A stretch of DNA of 62,996 nucleotides, from assembly GCA_947491475.1 (NCBI GenBank), contig CANLKN010000004.1:1-62996 (forward strand), in the 5' to 3' direction. Within the stretch, counting starts at the first letter, position 1. Every line of letters begins with the position of its first letter. The translations under genes and the position numbers were made by a program. Positions 1-8,609 of this stretch are shown here, one piece after another. The notes under the pieces are model-generated. The model made no database searches. It was not told the origin of the DNA and saw nothing but the letters and a program-made list of their open reading frames with translations. This DNA comes from Akkermansiaceae bacterium. Lineage in GTDB: Bacteria; Verrucomicrobiota; Verrucomicrobiia; Verrucomicrobiales; Akkermansiaceae.

Positions 1-405
1 AACTTCACCGGAGTGGAAGGCCGCTGCCGCGAGTTCGACCAGGCGTTTGCCGCGCTCATCACCGATCTGGAGGCACGCGGAAAACTTCACGAAACGCTGG
101 TGGTCGTCGCCACCGAATTCGGCCGCACTCCGGAAATCAATACCGCACATCAAGGTGGCCGCGATCACCATCCGTCCGCATTCTCATGCTTGCTTGCAGG
201 TGGTGGCATCAAAGGCGGAATCAAATACGGCCTCACCGATGCCGGCGGCAACAAGGTCAAGGATGGCATGGTCACTGTGCAGGATTTCAATGCCACCATC
301 GCCCACTCCCTCGGCATCTCAACCGAGGAGGTCATCATGTCACCAAGCCGCAGGCCCTTCACCATCGCCGACAAAGGCAAGCCCGTGACCACGATCTTCG
401 CCTGA
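1..405 (+). CDS. DUF1501 family protein, C-terminal part (cut by left edge)
   Basis: The reading frame is open from base 1 and ends with TGA at 403-405, so only about 134 C-terminal residues are visible. VVVATEFGRTPEIN, then QGGRDHHPSAFS, LLAGGGIKGG and a final TVQDFNATIAHSLGI match the end of DUF1501 proteins. These belong to the alkaline phosphatase/sulfatase-like fold, are usually exported, and are abundant in Planctomycetota and Verrucomicrobiota, often beside DUF1553/DUF1549 partners. The biochemical role of the family is not established. The partner gene, if any, would lie left of the window. The next gene is on the other strand and convergent, 85 bases away. Confidence 0.85.
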   Translation, partial: NFTGVEGRCREFDQAFAALITDLEARGKLHETLVVVATEFGRTPEINTAHQGGRDHHPSAFSCLLAGGGIKGGIKYGLTDAGGNKVKDGMVTVQDFNATIAHSLGISTEEVIMSPSRRPFTIADKGKPVTTIFA

Positions 406-490
406 CGGTCAATGATCCGGCTCAATGGATCGTCCGCGCTGGAGCGTTCAAAGGAAGCCGGAGAAACGTTTTCCGGCGGCTGCCGGGCGG

Positions 491-949
491 TCAGCGGCTC
501 AGGTCGTCCTGATACATTACCTTGAATCCACTCTGGTGGAGGATGGCTACGGCGAACTCGTAGTCCTCCACATGCATGGCAAGCAACGAGTGGCCGTCGG
601 TGCTTGGCATCAGCGCGTAGGCGAAGTCGATGTTGGTCTCGGCGATCATCAGTGTATCGAGGCACTGGAGCAGGCCGGGGCCGGATTCGCGCAAGGCCAG
701 CACCACCAGATCGCAACTGGTGTGGGGGATGCCTTTTTCCATGAACAACTGCTCGGTGGATTCCGGATCGGAAACCACGATGCGGGCGATGGTGGCGTCG
801 CGCGAGTCCTGCACGCTGAGGCCGATGACCTCGATGGCGGATGCGCGCAACAGCTTGACCATGGCGGCGAGAGCGCCGACCCTGTTAGGCAGCATGACGG
901 AGAACTGGCGCACGGGCTCGCCGTGATCGATGATGGTGTCGGATTCCAT
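491..949 (-). CDS. Tandem ACT-domain protein
   Basis: The 152-residue protein is essentially two ACT modules: about residues 14-75 (FSVMLPNRVGALAAMVKLL, then IARIVVSDP) and about 82-150 (LVVLALRESGPGLLQCL, LLAMHVEDYEFAVAIL). ACT modules bind small ligands, typically amino acids, and regulate partner enzymes. No catalytic domain is attached, so this resembles free-standing ACT regulators and the small subunit of acetolactate synthase. It lies 21 bases downstream of the ankyrin lipoprotein gene on the same strand and is probably co-transcribed with it. The start ATG at 947-949 precedes ESDTIIDHG. The ligand and partner cannot be read from the sequence. Confidence 0.8.
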   Translation of the reverse strand: MESDTIIDHGEPVRQFSVMLPNRVGALAAMVKLLRASAIEVIGLSVQDSRDATIARIVVSDPESTEQLFMEKGIPHTSCDLVVLALRESGPGLLQCLDTLMIAETNIDFAYALMPSTDGHSLLAMHVEDYEFAVAILHQSGFKVMYQDDLSR

Positions 950-970
950 GATTTGCGGGAGTGATTGATT

Positions 971-2455
971 TCAGCCGCGCGGTCCGCGCAGCGGGATGGT
1001 TTGCACAGCGCCCGTGGCGGCGTCTTCGATGATGATTTGATTCTGGCGGACGTCGGAAACAATAAACTCCGCGCCATCGGCGCTCCGGAAGCGCTGGCCG
1101 GGTGTGGCGGTGTAGCGTTGGCCGGTGGCGGCGTCCTCGACGAGCGCTACCGGATCGTGGCCGGTGACGGGCACGCCTGAGATCCACTCGCGAGTGGCAC
1201 CGCTGGCGGAGTCGCGCACTTCCACCACGGAAACTTCCATCGGCTGGCCGAGGTTGAGTTTGCTGCTTTCCATACGGCGCTGCACCCGCACCACGCTGAG
1301 CCGCGTGCCGGGAATGGCCTCGCCGGCCCGGACGCTGACTTCCCGGGCATCGGTGCCGCGGATGGCGATGGTGGCCGTTTCTCCCACCACGCTGCGGACT
1401 TCTAACGGAAGCTCGCGTTCACGGTAATGGCGCATCACCAGCGGCGGCAGCGGAAACGTTTCCTGGGCGCTGGCAGAAGAGCTCGCGGCAGTCGCGGCGA
1501 TGGATTTTACCGAGCGGCTCAAGACGGCTCCCTGGATCAGTCGCGATGGAGCACGTGCAGCCAGCGGCGTGGCGGGTGATGTCTCTTGGGGCTCGGTGGT
1601 TTGCACGGCTGCGGCATCCACAAACGCATCCATCGCCTGCGCCACCTCGGCGGGAGATTCGAGCGAGAGTTCCTGGGGCTTGGGATTGCTGGAAATGAGA
1701 GCTGCGATCTCCGCATGTCCGGCGGCATTTGCCAAGTCGGCGGCATTGCGGCCATCGGCATCGGTGGAAAACCGGCTGGCTCCGATATCCAACAGCAGTT
1801 CCACGGCGGCGGCGTGGCCGTTTTCAGCAGCGATCATCAATGGCGTGCGGCCATCCTCCATGCGGGCATACACCGAGCCACCGTAGTTGGTGAGCGTGTC
1901 GATCGCCTCCGCCTGGCCGACCAGCGCGGCGAGCAGGATGGCCGAGTCCAGGCTGTCCCGGTGGTAGGGAGCGAGCTCGGCGACCGCGCCGGACATGCCT
2001 TCGCGCACGGCCAGCATCAACGGGGCGTAGCCGTCCTTGTCCTTAAGGCGCGGGTCCGCGCCCTGGCGCAGCAGCCAGCGCACCATCACGGTTTGATTTC
2101 CCAGCACGGCGGCCATCAGCGGCGTGCGGCCGTTGGCCCCGGTCTGATCGATGGTGAGCCCGCGGTTGAGCAGGAAATCCGCAGCATTCTTCGCCCCGTT
2201 GGATGCTGCGGCATGCAGTGCGGAATCGCCATTTTCATCGCGCGAGTCGGTGGCGAAATCCGATGCGATAAATTTTTTCAGGGCGGAAACATCATCGCGG
2301 GATGCAGCCAGCATCCAGTCCGCAGTGGTGAGTTGGTAGCCGGCCTCGTTGAGATCGGATTTCACGGCATCCGCCGGTTTCCGGCAGGCCGTCAGCACCA
2401 GCAGACAAAGCGCCATCACCGAACTGCCCCACAAGATTCGTTCGATTCCGTGCAT
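971..2455 (-). CDS. Ankyrin-repeat lipoprotein
   Basis: I placed the start at the ATG at 2453-2455 because it opens a lipoprotein signal (hydrophobic VMALCLLVLTAC with the lipobox Cys). The open frame extends further upstream without signal-like sequence. The mature part holds about five ankyrin repeats (residues about 55-250), with clear units such as GRTPLMAAVLGN, GYAPLMLAVREG and GRTPLMIAAENGH. A Ser/Ala/Pro-rich linker follows. The C-terminal part, about 150 residues, is beta-rich and has two related stretches (REVSVRAGEAIPGTRLSVV and GQRYTATPGQRFRSADGAEF) with a loose look of PilP/GspC periplasmic domains. That comparison is only an impression. The protein is likely anchored in a membrane and faces the periplasm. 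It diverges from sufS across 127 bases. Confidence 0.75.
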   Translation of the reverse strand: MHGIERILWGSSVMALCLLVLTACRKPADAVKSDLNEAGYQLTTADWMLAASRDDVSALKKFIASDFATDSRDENGDSALHAAASNGAKNAADFLLNRGLTIDQTGANGRTPLMAAVLGNQTVMVRWLLRQGADPRLKDKDGYAPLMLAVREGMSGAVAELAPYHRDSLDSAILLAALVGQAEAIDTLTNYGGSVYARMEDGRTPLMIAAENGHAAAVELLLDIGASRFSTDADGRNAADLANAAGHAEIAALISSNPKPQELSLESPAEVAQAMDAFVDAAAVQTTEPQETSPATPLAARAPSRLIQGAVLSRSVKSIAATAASSSASAQETFPLPPLVMRHYRERELPLEVRSVVGETATIAIRGTDAREVSVRAGEAIPGTRLSVVRVQRRMESSKLNLGQPMEVSVVEVRDSASGATREWISGVPVTGHDPVALVEDAATGQRYTATPGQRFRSADGAEFIVSDVRQNQIIIEDAATGAVQTIPLRGPRG

Positions 2456-2582
2456 GGGCGGCAAGCTGCCAGAATGCCTCCGGGTGTTCAATCCCGAAAC
2501 CCGGGCTTTAATTTCCGCTATTGCGGCAGGCGGCCCCCTGCGGCAATCTCTCACGGCGCTGCGAAACACGCCGCTTTTCATC

Positions 2583-3803
2583 ATGTTGGACATCGAATCG
2601 CTCATTGCGGACTTTCCCATTCTCGATCACTCCGTGAACGGGCGCAGACTCGTTTATCTGGACAACGCGGCCACCACCCAAAAGCCGATGGCGGTGCTGC
2701 TCGCTTCGCGGTATTACTACGAGGCGGTCAATGCCAACATCCACCGCGGCACCCATCATCTCGCGCGCGCCGCCACCGAGGCCTTTGAAAAAGCCCGTAA
2801 AACCGTGGCCAGCCACCTCAACGCCGCATCGAGCGATGAAGTGATCTTCACCTCCGGCACCACCGCAGGCATCAATCTGGCAGCGGCGGTTCTTTCCATT
2901 TCGGGGAGACTCAAAACTGGCGACGCAGTGCTCATTTCCGCCCTCGAACACCACTCGAACATCGTTCCATGGCAAATGCTCTGCCAGCGCACCGGAGCCA
3001 TGATCAAGGTGATTCCCTGCCATGACAACGGCACGCTCGATCAGGACGCGTTCCGCGAAATTCTCGCCGTGGGAAATGTGAAAATCATGGCGCTCACCTG
3101 GATTTCAAATGCCTTCGGGACGGTTAACCCGGTCGTCGAAATGACCCGCGCCGCAAAGGCCGCCGGAGCGCTCGTCTTGATCGACGCCGCCCAGTCGATC
3201 GCCCACCAAGCCACCGATGTGCAGGCGCTCGGTGCGGATTTCATCGCTTTTTCCGGGCACAAAATCTACGCGCCCACCGGCATCGGCGTCTTGTGGGGCC
3301 GTGCGGATTTGCTCAGCGAACTTCCACCGTGGCAGGGCGGAGGCGAGATGATCAAGGAGGTCACCTTCGAGCACACCACCTACAACGAGCTGCCATTCAA
3401 GTATGAGGCCGGCACCCCGAACATCGAAGGAGCCATCGCACTCGCCGCCGCCATCAACTACGTCAACGAGATCGGCCTCGGAAAAATCCACATCCACGAA
3501 GCCCGCTTGGTCCGCTCCTCCGCCGAGGCGCTCTCCGGTATCCCCGGCATCCGTTTCTACGGCCCGCCCGACCGCTCGGGCTCGCTTTCCTTCAACATCG
3601 AGGGACTCCATCATTACGACCTCGGCACACTGATGGATCAAATGGGAGTCGCCGTGCGCACCGGCCATCATTGCTGCCAACCGCTGATGGCCCGCTTCGG
3701 CACCACCGGCACCGTGCGTGCTTCCTTTGCCATGTATAACACCGATTCCGATGTGGAAGCTCTCGCCGAAGTCACAGCAAAGGCCGTCGGCATGCTCCGC
3801 TAG
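2583..3803 (+). CDS. sufS: Cysteine desulfurase SufS (group II)
   Basis: A 406-residue PLP enzyme that takes sulfur from cysteine, leaving alanine, and passes it on as persulfide for Fe-S cluster assembly. YLDNAATTQKP near the N terminus, the PLP lysine in SGHKIYAPTGIG (K227) and the persulfide cysteine in RTGHHCCQPLM (C364) are all present; position 364 is also the E. coli SufS position. The usual SufS motif is HHCAQP, so the second cysteine is a small variation. The frame is open upstream of 2583, but only the ATG at 2583-2585 gives the family N terminus (MLDIESLIADFPIL). No sufBCDE genes are adjacent. coaC follows after 16 bases, suggesting a two-gene transcript. Confidence 0.95.
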   Translation: MLDIESLIADFPILDHSVNGRRLVYLDNAATTQKPMAVLLASRYYYEAVNANIHRGTHHLARAATEAFEKARKTVASHLNAASSDEVIFTSGTTAGINLAAAVLSISGRLKTGDAVLISALEHHSNIVPWQMLCQRTGAMIKVIPCHDNGTLDQDAFREILAVGNVKIMALTWISNAFGTVNPVVEMTRAAKAAGALVLIDAAQSIAHQATDVQALGADFIAFSGHKIYAPTGIGVLWGRADLLSELPPWQGGGEMIKEVTFEHTTYNELPFKYEAGTPNIEGAIALAAAINYVNEIGLGKIHIHEARLVRSSAEALSGIPGIRFYGPPDRSGSLSFNIEGLHHYDLGTLMDQMGVAVRTGHHCCQPLMARFGTTGTVRASFAMYNTDSDVEALAEVTAKAVGMLR

Positions 3804-3819
3804 ATATACATTGAATCCC

Positions 3820-4374
3820 ATGAACATCATCCTCGGCATTTCCGGTTCCATCGCCGCCTATAAGGCTGCCGACCTCGCATCGCAACTCGTCAAGCAAGGC
3901 CATGAGGTCCATGCGGTGATGACACGCGCGGCCACCGAGTTCATCTCGCCGCTCACACTGCAAACGCTCACCCGCAAACCGGTGCTCGTTTCTCTGGAGG
4001 ATGAGAAACACTCGTGGAAACCCGGGCACATCGACCTCGCGGACCAGGCGGACCTGTTTCTCGCGGCACCCGCGACGGCGAACTTGCTAGGTGAATTCGC
4101 CAACGGCCTCGCACCCGATCCCCTCACTTCGGTTTATCTCGCCCTGCCGCGCACGATTCCGGTGCTCATCGCTCCAGCGATGAATGGCAAGATGTGGCTG
4201 CACCCGGCCACCCAGCGCAATACGGAAATACTCAAGGCGGACGGCTGCCGCTTCGTGGGACCCGCCGAGGGTGGTCTGGCCTGCGGTTATGAAGGCATCG
4301 GCCGCATGGCAGAGGTGTCCGACATCCTCGCGGCCGTGGCGTGCCAATGCGCCAGCCATGCCAACAAACCCTGA
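3820..4374 (+). CDS. coaC: Phosphopantothenoylcysteine decarboxylase (CoaC-type flavoprotein)
   Basis: A 184-residue flavoprotein of the HFCD family. It decarboxylates 4'-phosphopantothenoylcysteine to 4'-phosphopantetheine in coenzyme A synthesis. The N-terminal flavin-binding GISGSIAAYKAADL, the active-site histidine region KPGHIDLADQADLFLAAPAT, the substrate-binding PAMN (APAMNGKMW) and the CGYEGIGRM loop with its conserved cysteine are all visible. In most bacteria this domain is fused to the CoaB ligase as CoaBC; here the protein ends after the decarboxylase, so a separate coaB must lie elsewhere. The ATG at 3820 is 16 bases after sufS. Confidence 0.9.
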   Translation: MNIILGISGSIAAYKAADLASQLVKQGHEVHAVMTRAATEFISPLTLQTLTRKPVLVSLEDEKHSWKPGHIDLADQADLFLAAPATANLLGEFANGLAPDPLTSVYLALPRTIPVLIAPAMNGKMWLHPATQRNTEILKADGCRFVGPAEGGLACGYEGIGRMAEVSDILAAVACQCASHANKP

Positions 4375-4460
4375 TTCCTGATCGGGCTGCCGACCGCGGA
4401 GGCCCTGCGGGGGAAATACCCCACTGGGCGACCTGCGACACGCAGGCTATCTTTCGAATC

Positions 4461-5018
4461 ATGAAAACAAATCATTCGATCAAACGCATCGTCGGCCTGT
4501 TGGGTTCATTGGTCATCTTGGTGGCTCAGGCGGATGCGAAACCCGGCAAAGGCAACTCAGGCAGCAAGGGCAAGAGCGGCAACTCCCATTCGCAACGGAT
4601 GCACAAGGGCAATGGGCCAAACCACGAGAGCAAAGCCGACCATAAGAACGGCAAGAATCAGAAGAATGACAAACATTCCGAGTTGGACCGCTTCACGCGC
4701 TTCAAGGACCACGAACGCGACGAGATCGTGGATTATTTTGGCCGCTACCGGACCCACGGCAATGGCCTGCCGCCCGGTCTTGCCATGAACCAGCGGCGCG
4801 GCAAGCCGATGCCACCAGGATGGCAGAAAAAACTCGTTCCCGGCTACCGGATCAGCGATCAGGAATGGAGGAACTACTCGCCGGTGCCATCGTCTTGGTT
4901 TCCAAGAATGCGTATGGAGCCAGACACCCGCCTTTACCATTACGGCGACCGCGTGGTGCGGATGTATGAACCGCGCCGCGAGGTGATCGATGTGATCACG
5001 CTGCCCGGCTACAGGTAA
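4461..5018 (+). CDS. Secreted CigR/RcnB-like protein with Lys/Asn-rich N-terminal region
   Basis: The 185-residue product starts with a signal peptide (residues 1 to about 27, ending in AQADA). A low-complexity stretch rich in Gly, Ser, Lys, Asn and His follows (about 28-75), then a folded-looking C-terminal part. The C-terminal part has the paired NGLPPGLA and KPMPPGWQKKLVPGYRI elements and an ending like DRVVRMYEPRREVIDVI, which resemble CigR and RcnB-type periplasmic proteins. RcnB affects nickel/cobalt homeostasis in E. coli and CigR is an anti-virulence factor in Salmonella. The role here is unknown. The His/Asn-rich segment could bind metal, which is inference. Confidence 0.6.
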   Translation: MKTNHSIKRIVGLLGSLVILVAQADAKPGKGNSGSKGKSGNSHSQRMHKGNGPNHESKADHKNGKNQKNDKHSELDRFTRFKDHERDEIVDYFGRYRTHGNGLPPGLAMNQRRGKPMPPGWQKKLVPGYRISDQEWRNYSPVPSSWFPRMRMEPDTRLYHYGDRVVRMYEPRREVIDVITLPGYR

Positions 5019-5051
5019 AACTCCATCCTGCGGTGGTTTCATTAAGCAAGG

Positions 5052-5075
5052 CAGGGCGATCTCCGAATCGCCCTG
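5052..5075. terminator. Hairpin downstream of the CigR-like gene
   Basis: CAGGGCGAT (5052-5060) and ATCGCCCTG (5067-5075) form a perfect 9-bp stem with a 6-base loop, 33 bases after the preceding stop codon. No T tract follows on either strand, so it is either a weak terminator or an mRNA-stabilising hairpin. It lies within the 221-base gap before the next gene. Confidence 0.4.
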
Positions 5076-5239
5076 ACGGTGAGGAGCCAATGAAAAGCCC
5101 TTCGCATTCACTCATTGGCTCGTCATGCGCAACGGCGGAGCGGATTTCGCCGATACTTGTTTTTCTGCATCTGGAGAAAAAATCCCGAATTTTCGTGGTT
5201 TCAAATCCGGTTTTTCGGGTAAAGCGGGTGTCGAATTCC

Positions 5240-6343
5240 ATGCCACACGCCACTCCCTTCGAACACACCGATCCAATTAACGCGCAGATTCTCGCAGTAT
5301 CCGAGGATCTGGTTTCAGGTTTCCAGCGCCAGCCGTTTCACGCGATTGCCGCCCATTCGGGCGTGCCGCTTGAGACGGTGCTGATACGCATCCGGGCGAT
5401 GCTGCAGGCGGGCGTGGTCCGCCGCGTGCGCCAGACGCTGCTTTCCACCAAACTGGCACACGGGGCCTTGGTCGCCTGGAAGGTGCCTGAGGAAAAACTC
5501 AATGATGCATTTGATTTCATGGCCAAGGAGGATCCGTTTTCCGGCCACGTGGTGATTCGTTCGACAGACGGCGAGGTGTCCGGATCCGGCTACCGGCTAT
5601 GGACCACTCTCAAGGTGCCGGTGGGTGAGTCGCTCGATGAGCATGCCCGGGCCTTGATGCGCCTGACGGGAGCGACCGAGTATCTGCTGATGCCGGCCAA
5701 CGGGGTGTTTGCGCTGGGCGTGGGCCATGTGCGTCGCAAGTCGCTGGAGCCCGGTGCAAAGGCGGATGAGCCGGCGGTGATGATGACCACCGCCACCGTG
5801 GAGCTCACGCCGGAGGAGTGGCGCGTGCTGCTGGCACTCAAGGAGGAGCTCACGGCGGAGGAAATCCATGAAAACCCGTGGGACGGCCGCGCCATGATCG
5901 CCGGGGTTTCGCTGGGGCGCTTCCATGAAGTAGCGGAAGGGCTCAACGCAAAAAAGGTGATCGGCCGATTTTCCACGTTTCTGGAGCACGTCAAGCCTTC
6001 GGCCGCCGGCGAGCGGGTCACGCGTTTCAACGGGTTGTTCCACTGGGCGGTGCCCAAAGGTCGGGAAATCGAGGGCGGCGCGGAGGTGGGCCGTCATTTC
6101 TGCATGACCCATTGCTACTGGCGCGAGGGCGGGCCGCAGTTCGGCAACGTCAATATCATGGGGGTCGTCCATGGCACCCAGAAAGAGCGGGTGCTGGCAC
6201 ACAAGGCGGCCATCGACCGGCATCTGGAATCGGTGGGCATTCCGGTTTCCTACACCAATGTGTTTTGGGGCGGGCGCTCGGAAATCAAGCCATCGGAAAT
6301 TTCCCCGCAAGTTTACGCCGAGTGGCACCAGCGGCACAGCTGA
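5240..6343 (+). CDS. Fused AhbA/AhbB-like (siroheme decarboxylase / Lrp-AsnC-like) protein
   Basis: I chose the ATG at 5240-5242 because the family similarity begins right after it, although the frame is open to 5033. The 367-residue protein has two similar halves. The first (about 10-165) has an AsnC-type HTH (PFHAIAAHSGVPLETVLIRI, then GVVRRVRQTLL) and a ferredoxin-like part with RLWTTLKVP. The second (about 175-355) repeats this and keeps THCYWRE, corresponding to the THNYxR motif of AhbA/AhbB and NirD/L/G/H. Those proteins decarboxylate siroheme in the alternative heme and heme d1 pathways, normally as separate or paired subunits. Here both copies lie in one chain, and the first copy has lost the HNY motif. 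No heme genes are adjacent. A DNA-binding role is an alternative. Confidence 0.65.
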   Translation: MPHATPFEHTDPINAQILAVSEDLVSGFQRQPFHAIAAHSGVPLETVLIRIRAMLQAGVVRRVRQTLLSTKLAHGALVAWKVPEEKLNDAFDFMAKEDPFSGHVVIRSTDGEVSGSGYRLWTTLKVPVGESLDEHARALMRLTGATEYLLMPANGVFALGVGHVRRKSLEPGAKADEPAVMMTTATVELTPEEWRVLLALKEELTAEEIHENPWDGRAMIAGVSLGRFHEVAEGLNAKKVIGRFSTFLEHVKPSAAGERVTRFNGLFHWAVPKGREIEGGAEVGRHFCMTHCYWREGGPQFGNVNIMGVVHGTQKERVLAHKAAIDRHLESVGIPVSYTNVFWGGRSEIKPSEISPQVYAEWHQRHS

Positions 6344-6426
6344 AGCGGAGGAGTGGCTGGTTTTTGTTTTGGAAGGCAGGGCCAGGCGCAGCCTAACTCC
6401 CTAGATCTGTGCCGCTTTTGACATGA

Positions 6427-6460
6427 TTTTTCTGACGATTCCAATCCTATTTCAGAAAAA
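6427..6460. repeat. AT-rich inverted repeat between convergent genes
   Basis: TTTTTCTGA (6427-6435) and TCAGAAAAA (6452-6460) are perfect inverted copies separated by 16 bases. They lie between the convergent AhbA/B-like gene (ends 6343) and lpxB (ends 6477). The loop is long and the stem AT-rich, so use as a terminator is uncertain, although the T-rich arm could serve the minus-strand transcript. Confidence 0.3.
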
Positions 6461-6476
6461 CCGATGGGTGGTGGCA

Positions 6477-7604
6477 TCACAGCAGCCAAGCATGAACGGC
6501 GCGTGCGGCGCGTTCGTGGGTACCGGCATCGCCGAGTTTGGCGGCGGTTTCGGCGAGGCGCGCCTGGAGGGCGGCGCGTTTCTCGGGAGACTCGAGGAAA
6601 CCGCGCAACGAGCGCGAGACCGCTGTGGGTTCGGCGTCCGCCTGGACGAATTCCTCGATTACGCGCTCACCGGCGAGAATGTTGACCAGGCCGATGTTTT
6701 CGATTTTCACCAAAATCCTGCCGAGCAGGTAGGTGAGGGGAGCCACCCGATAAACGAGGCAATACGGTAGCCCGTAGCAGGCGGCCTCGAGGGTGGCGGT
6801 GCCGCTGGCAATCACCGCACAGCAGGCACGCTGCATCAGCGCATGGCTGCCACCGGCGGTGACCATGATCCAGCTGTCTGCATTCGCAGCCACCAGCAAC
6901 TGGCGGATTTGGGCGGCGAGCTTCACCGAGGCGGCGGGCACCTCGAAGTTCAAGTCGCCACGCCATGCCCTGAGCAACTTGGCACTCTCGATCATCATCG
7001 GCAACAAGCGGGCGACTTCGCGCTCACGGCTGCCCGGAAACAAGCCGACCAACGAATCATCGCGCACGGCGTTTGGCAGGCGGTTTTCCTGCAATTCGTC
7101 CACCAGCGGGTGGCCCACAAAGGTGGTTTTGAGACCGGCGCTTTCGAAAATCCGTTGTTCGAAAGGAAACAAGCAGAGCATTTCATCGAGCATGCGGGCC
7201 ATTTTCGGGATGCGTCCCTTATGCCATGCCCAGACTTGTGGGCTGATGTAATAGACCAGCCGGGTTTCCGGGCATTCGCGTTTCACCGCCTCGGCGAAAC
7301 GCAGGTTGAAGCCCGGGTAATCGATGAGCAGCAGCACGTCCGGCCGGAAGGTTTTGAGTTCAGCGAGCATTTCCGCGAAGCGCTGTTTGAACCATCCGTA
7401 ACGTTTGAGCACCTCCCACACGCCCATCACCGCCGCGTCCTCCACCCAGTCGCGCAGGCCGGGCCCTGCCACCGAGGCCATCTCGGGGCCACCCACGCCG
7501 TGAATCTCCACGGCGGGCAACATGGTTTTGAGTGAGCGCAACAAGCCCGCACCATGGGCATCTCCACTCAATTCCCCAGCCACCACATACAAACGTTTTG
7601 ACAT
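6477..7604 (-). CDS. lpxB: Lipid-A-disaccharide synthase LpxB
   Basis: A 375-residue GT19 glycosyltransferase. It joins UDP-2,3-diacylglucosamine to lipid X to make the lipid A disaccharide at the inner membrane. The N terminus has the hallmark VVAGELSGDAHGAGLL, followed by GVGGPEMA, the conserved LLIDYPGFNLRFAEA, the YISPQVWAWHKGRI block and the donor-site GSREREVARLLPMM. I prefer the ATG at 7602-7604 to the GTG two codons upstream. It is on the same strand as lpxI, 151 bases further upstream in transcription order. This supports a Gram-negative outer membrane containing lipid A. Confidence 0.95.
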   Translation of the reverse strand: MSKRLYVVAGELSGDAHGAGLLRSLKTMLPAVEIHGVGGPEMASVAGPGLRDWVEDAAVMGVWEVLKRYGWFKQRFAEMLAELKTFRPDVLLLIDYPGFNLRFAEAVKRECPETRLVYYISPQVWAWHKGRIPKMARMLDEMLCLFPFEQRIFESAGLKTTFVGHPLVDELQENRLPNAVRDDSLVGLFPGSREREVARLLPMMIESAKLLRAWRGDLNFEVPAASVKLAAQIRQLLVAANADSWIMVTAGGSHALMQRACCAVIASGTATLEAACYGLPYCLVYRVAPLTYLLGRILVKIENIGLVNILAGERVIEEFVQADAEPTAVSRSLRGFLESPEKRAALQARLAETAAKLGDAGTHERAARAVHAWLL

Positions 7605-7755
7605 GCGCACAGGTTAGAGCCGCCCACCCCGCGCTGGCCATGAAAAACCAGCCGCACCCGATGAGTGCCAATGCTGGGAGCCACGCGAAGCTTTTTTTTG
7701 GGCTAATTCATCGACGTCCCGCACCCGGGGGGGCCACGGCGGTCATGGACCACCG
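7605..7755. other. Spacer between lpxI and lpxB
   Basis: There is no convincing gene in these 151 bases. A GC-rich patch with a run of seven G (cccgggggggcc, near 7718-7733) stands out and could slow transcription or be error-prone in sequencing. I see no canonical terminator with a T tract. Confidence 0.4.
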
Positions 7756-8571
7756 CTACACCGCGTGGATGCCGATGCGGTGCCGGTCACAGAGTGCGGC
7801 GACTTTTCCCTTCTCTAACAAAAGTGTTTTATCCGCCTCGATGGCGATGGCGCAGACGCCGGCGGAAGCGCAGTTTTCGATGGTTTGCGGGCCGACGACC
7901 GGCACGTCGAAGCGCATGTCCTGATTGGGTTTGGAGACTTTGACGAGCATCACGTCCTTGCCGTGGCCGAGATCTCCGCCACGGCGGATGCAGTTGTTGG
8001 TGCCCTCGAAGGCCTCCACGGCGAGCACCGTGCCATGGCGCACCACCACGCTTTGGCCGATGTCCAGCGCGCTGGTTTGCTTGGCGATGCGGAAGCCGAA
8101 GTCCGCATCGGCAAGCTGGCGCTTTTTCAAGGCCGGGCCGCAGACATGGCCGGAACCGGGCAGGTGGTCTTCCAAGAAGGTGGTGGCATTGATGACGGTG
8201 ATTCCTTCCTTGGCGAGTTCGTCGGAAATCGCGCCGAACAAGGTCTCGGCATTGCGCTCTTTCACCCGGGCGAGGATCATCAGCACCCGCAGATCGGGCC
8301 GCATGTCAAAAAGGTTTTTGGGAGAAATCTGGCCCACCATCACCGCCTCGGTGACCCCCTCCCGCTTGAAGAAGCGGATCATTTTTCCGAGCTGGGCGAC
8401 GCGGAACCACTCGATGGCATCCGCTTGATCGGCGAGTTCGGGTTTCGTCTCGTCGTGAAACGCGGCGACGGCGAGTTTCACTCCAGGGGAATTGCGACGG
8501 GCGGCGGCGATGAAGGTTTCCGGATAAACTCCGTTGCCTGCGATGATGCCGATGATGCGGGATGAGGCCAT
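7756..8571 (-). CDS. lpxI: UDP-2,3-diacylglucosamine pyrophosphatase LpxI
   Basis: The 271-residue product matches LpxI (DUF1009), which hydrolyses UDP-2,3-diacylglucosamine to lipid X and UMP and replaces LpxH in some lineages. Visible are the N-terminal IIGIIAGNGVYPETF, the KNLFDMRPDLRVL stretch, TTFLEDHLPGSGHVCG and the C-terminal GKDVMLVKVSKPNQDMRFD with VVGPQTIENC. LpxI supplies the acceptor used by LpxB, encoded just downstream on the same strand. The start ATG at 8569-8571 is 38 bases from the 3' end of tRNA-Leu, also on the minus strand, so the mRNA may be processed from a tRNA-led transcript. Confidence 0.92.
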   Translation of the reverse strand: MASSRIIGIIAGNGVYPETFIAAARRNSPGVKLAVAAFHDETKPELADQADAIEWFRVAQLGKMIRFFKREGVTEAVMVGQISPKNLFDMRPDLRVLMILARVKERNAETLFGAISDELAKEGITVINATTFLEDHLPGSGHVCGPALKKRQLADADFGFRIAKQTSALDIGQSVVVRHGTVLAVEAFEGTNNCIRRGGDLGHGKDVMLVKVSKPNQDMRFDVPVVGPQTIENCASAGVCAIAIEADKTLLLEKGKVAALCDRHRIGIHAV

Positions 8572-8609
8572 GATCTTTTGAAAACCGGAGGCCCCGCGAA
8601 ATGTGAAAG

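Noticed and set aside
1586-2788. 400-codon plus-strand ORF opposite the ankyrin gene
   Set aside because: Low-complexity His/Gly/Arg-rich translation with no family features; the antisense frame encodes clear ankyrin repeats.
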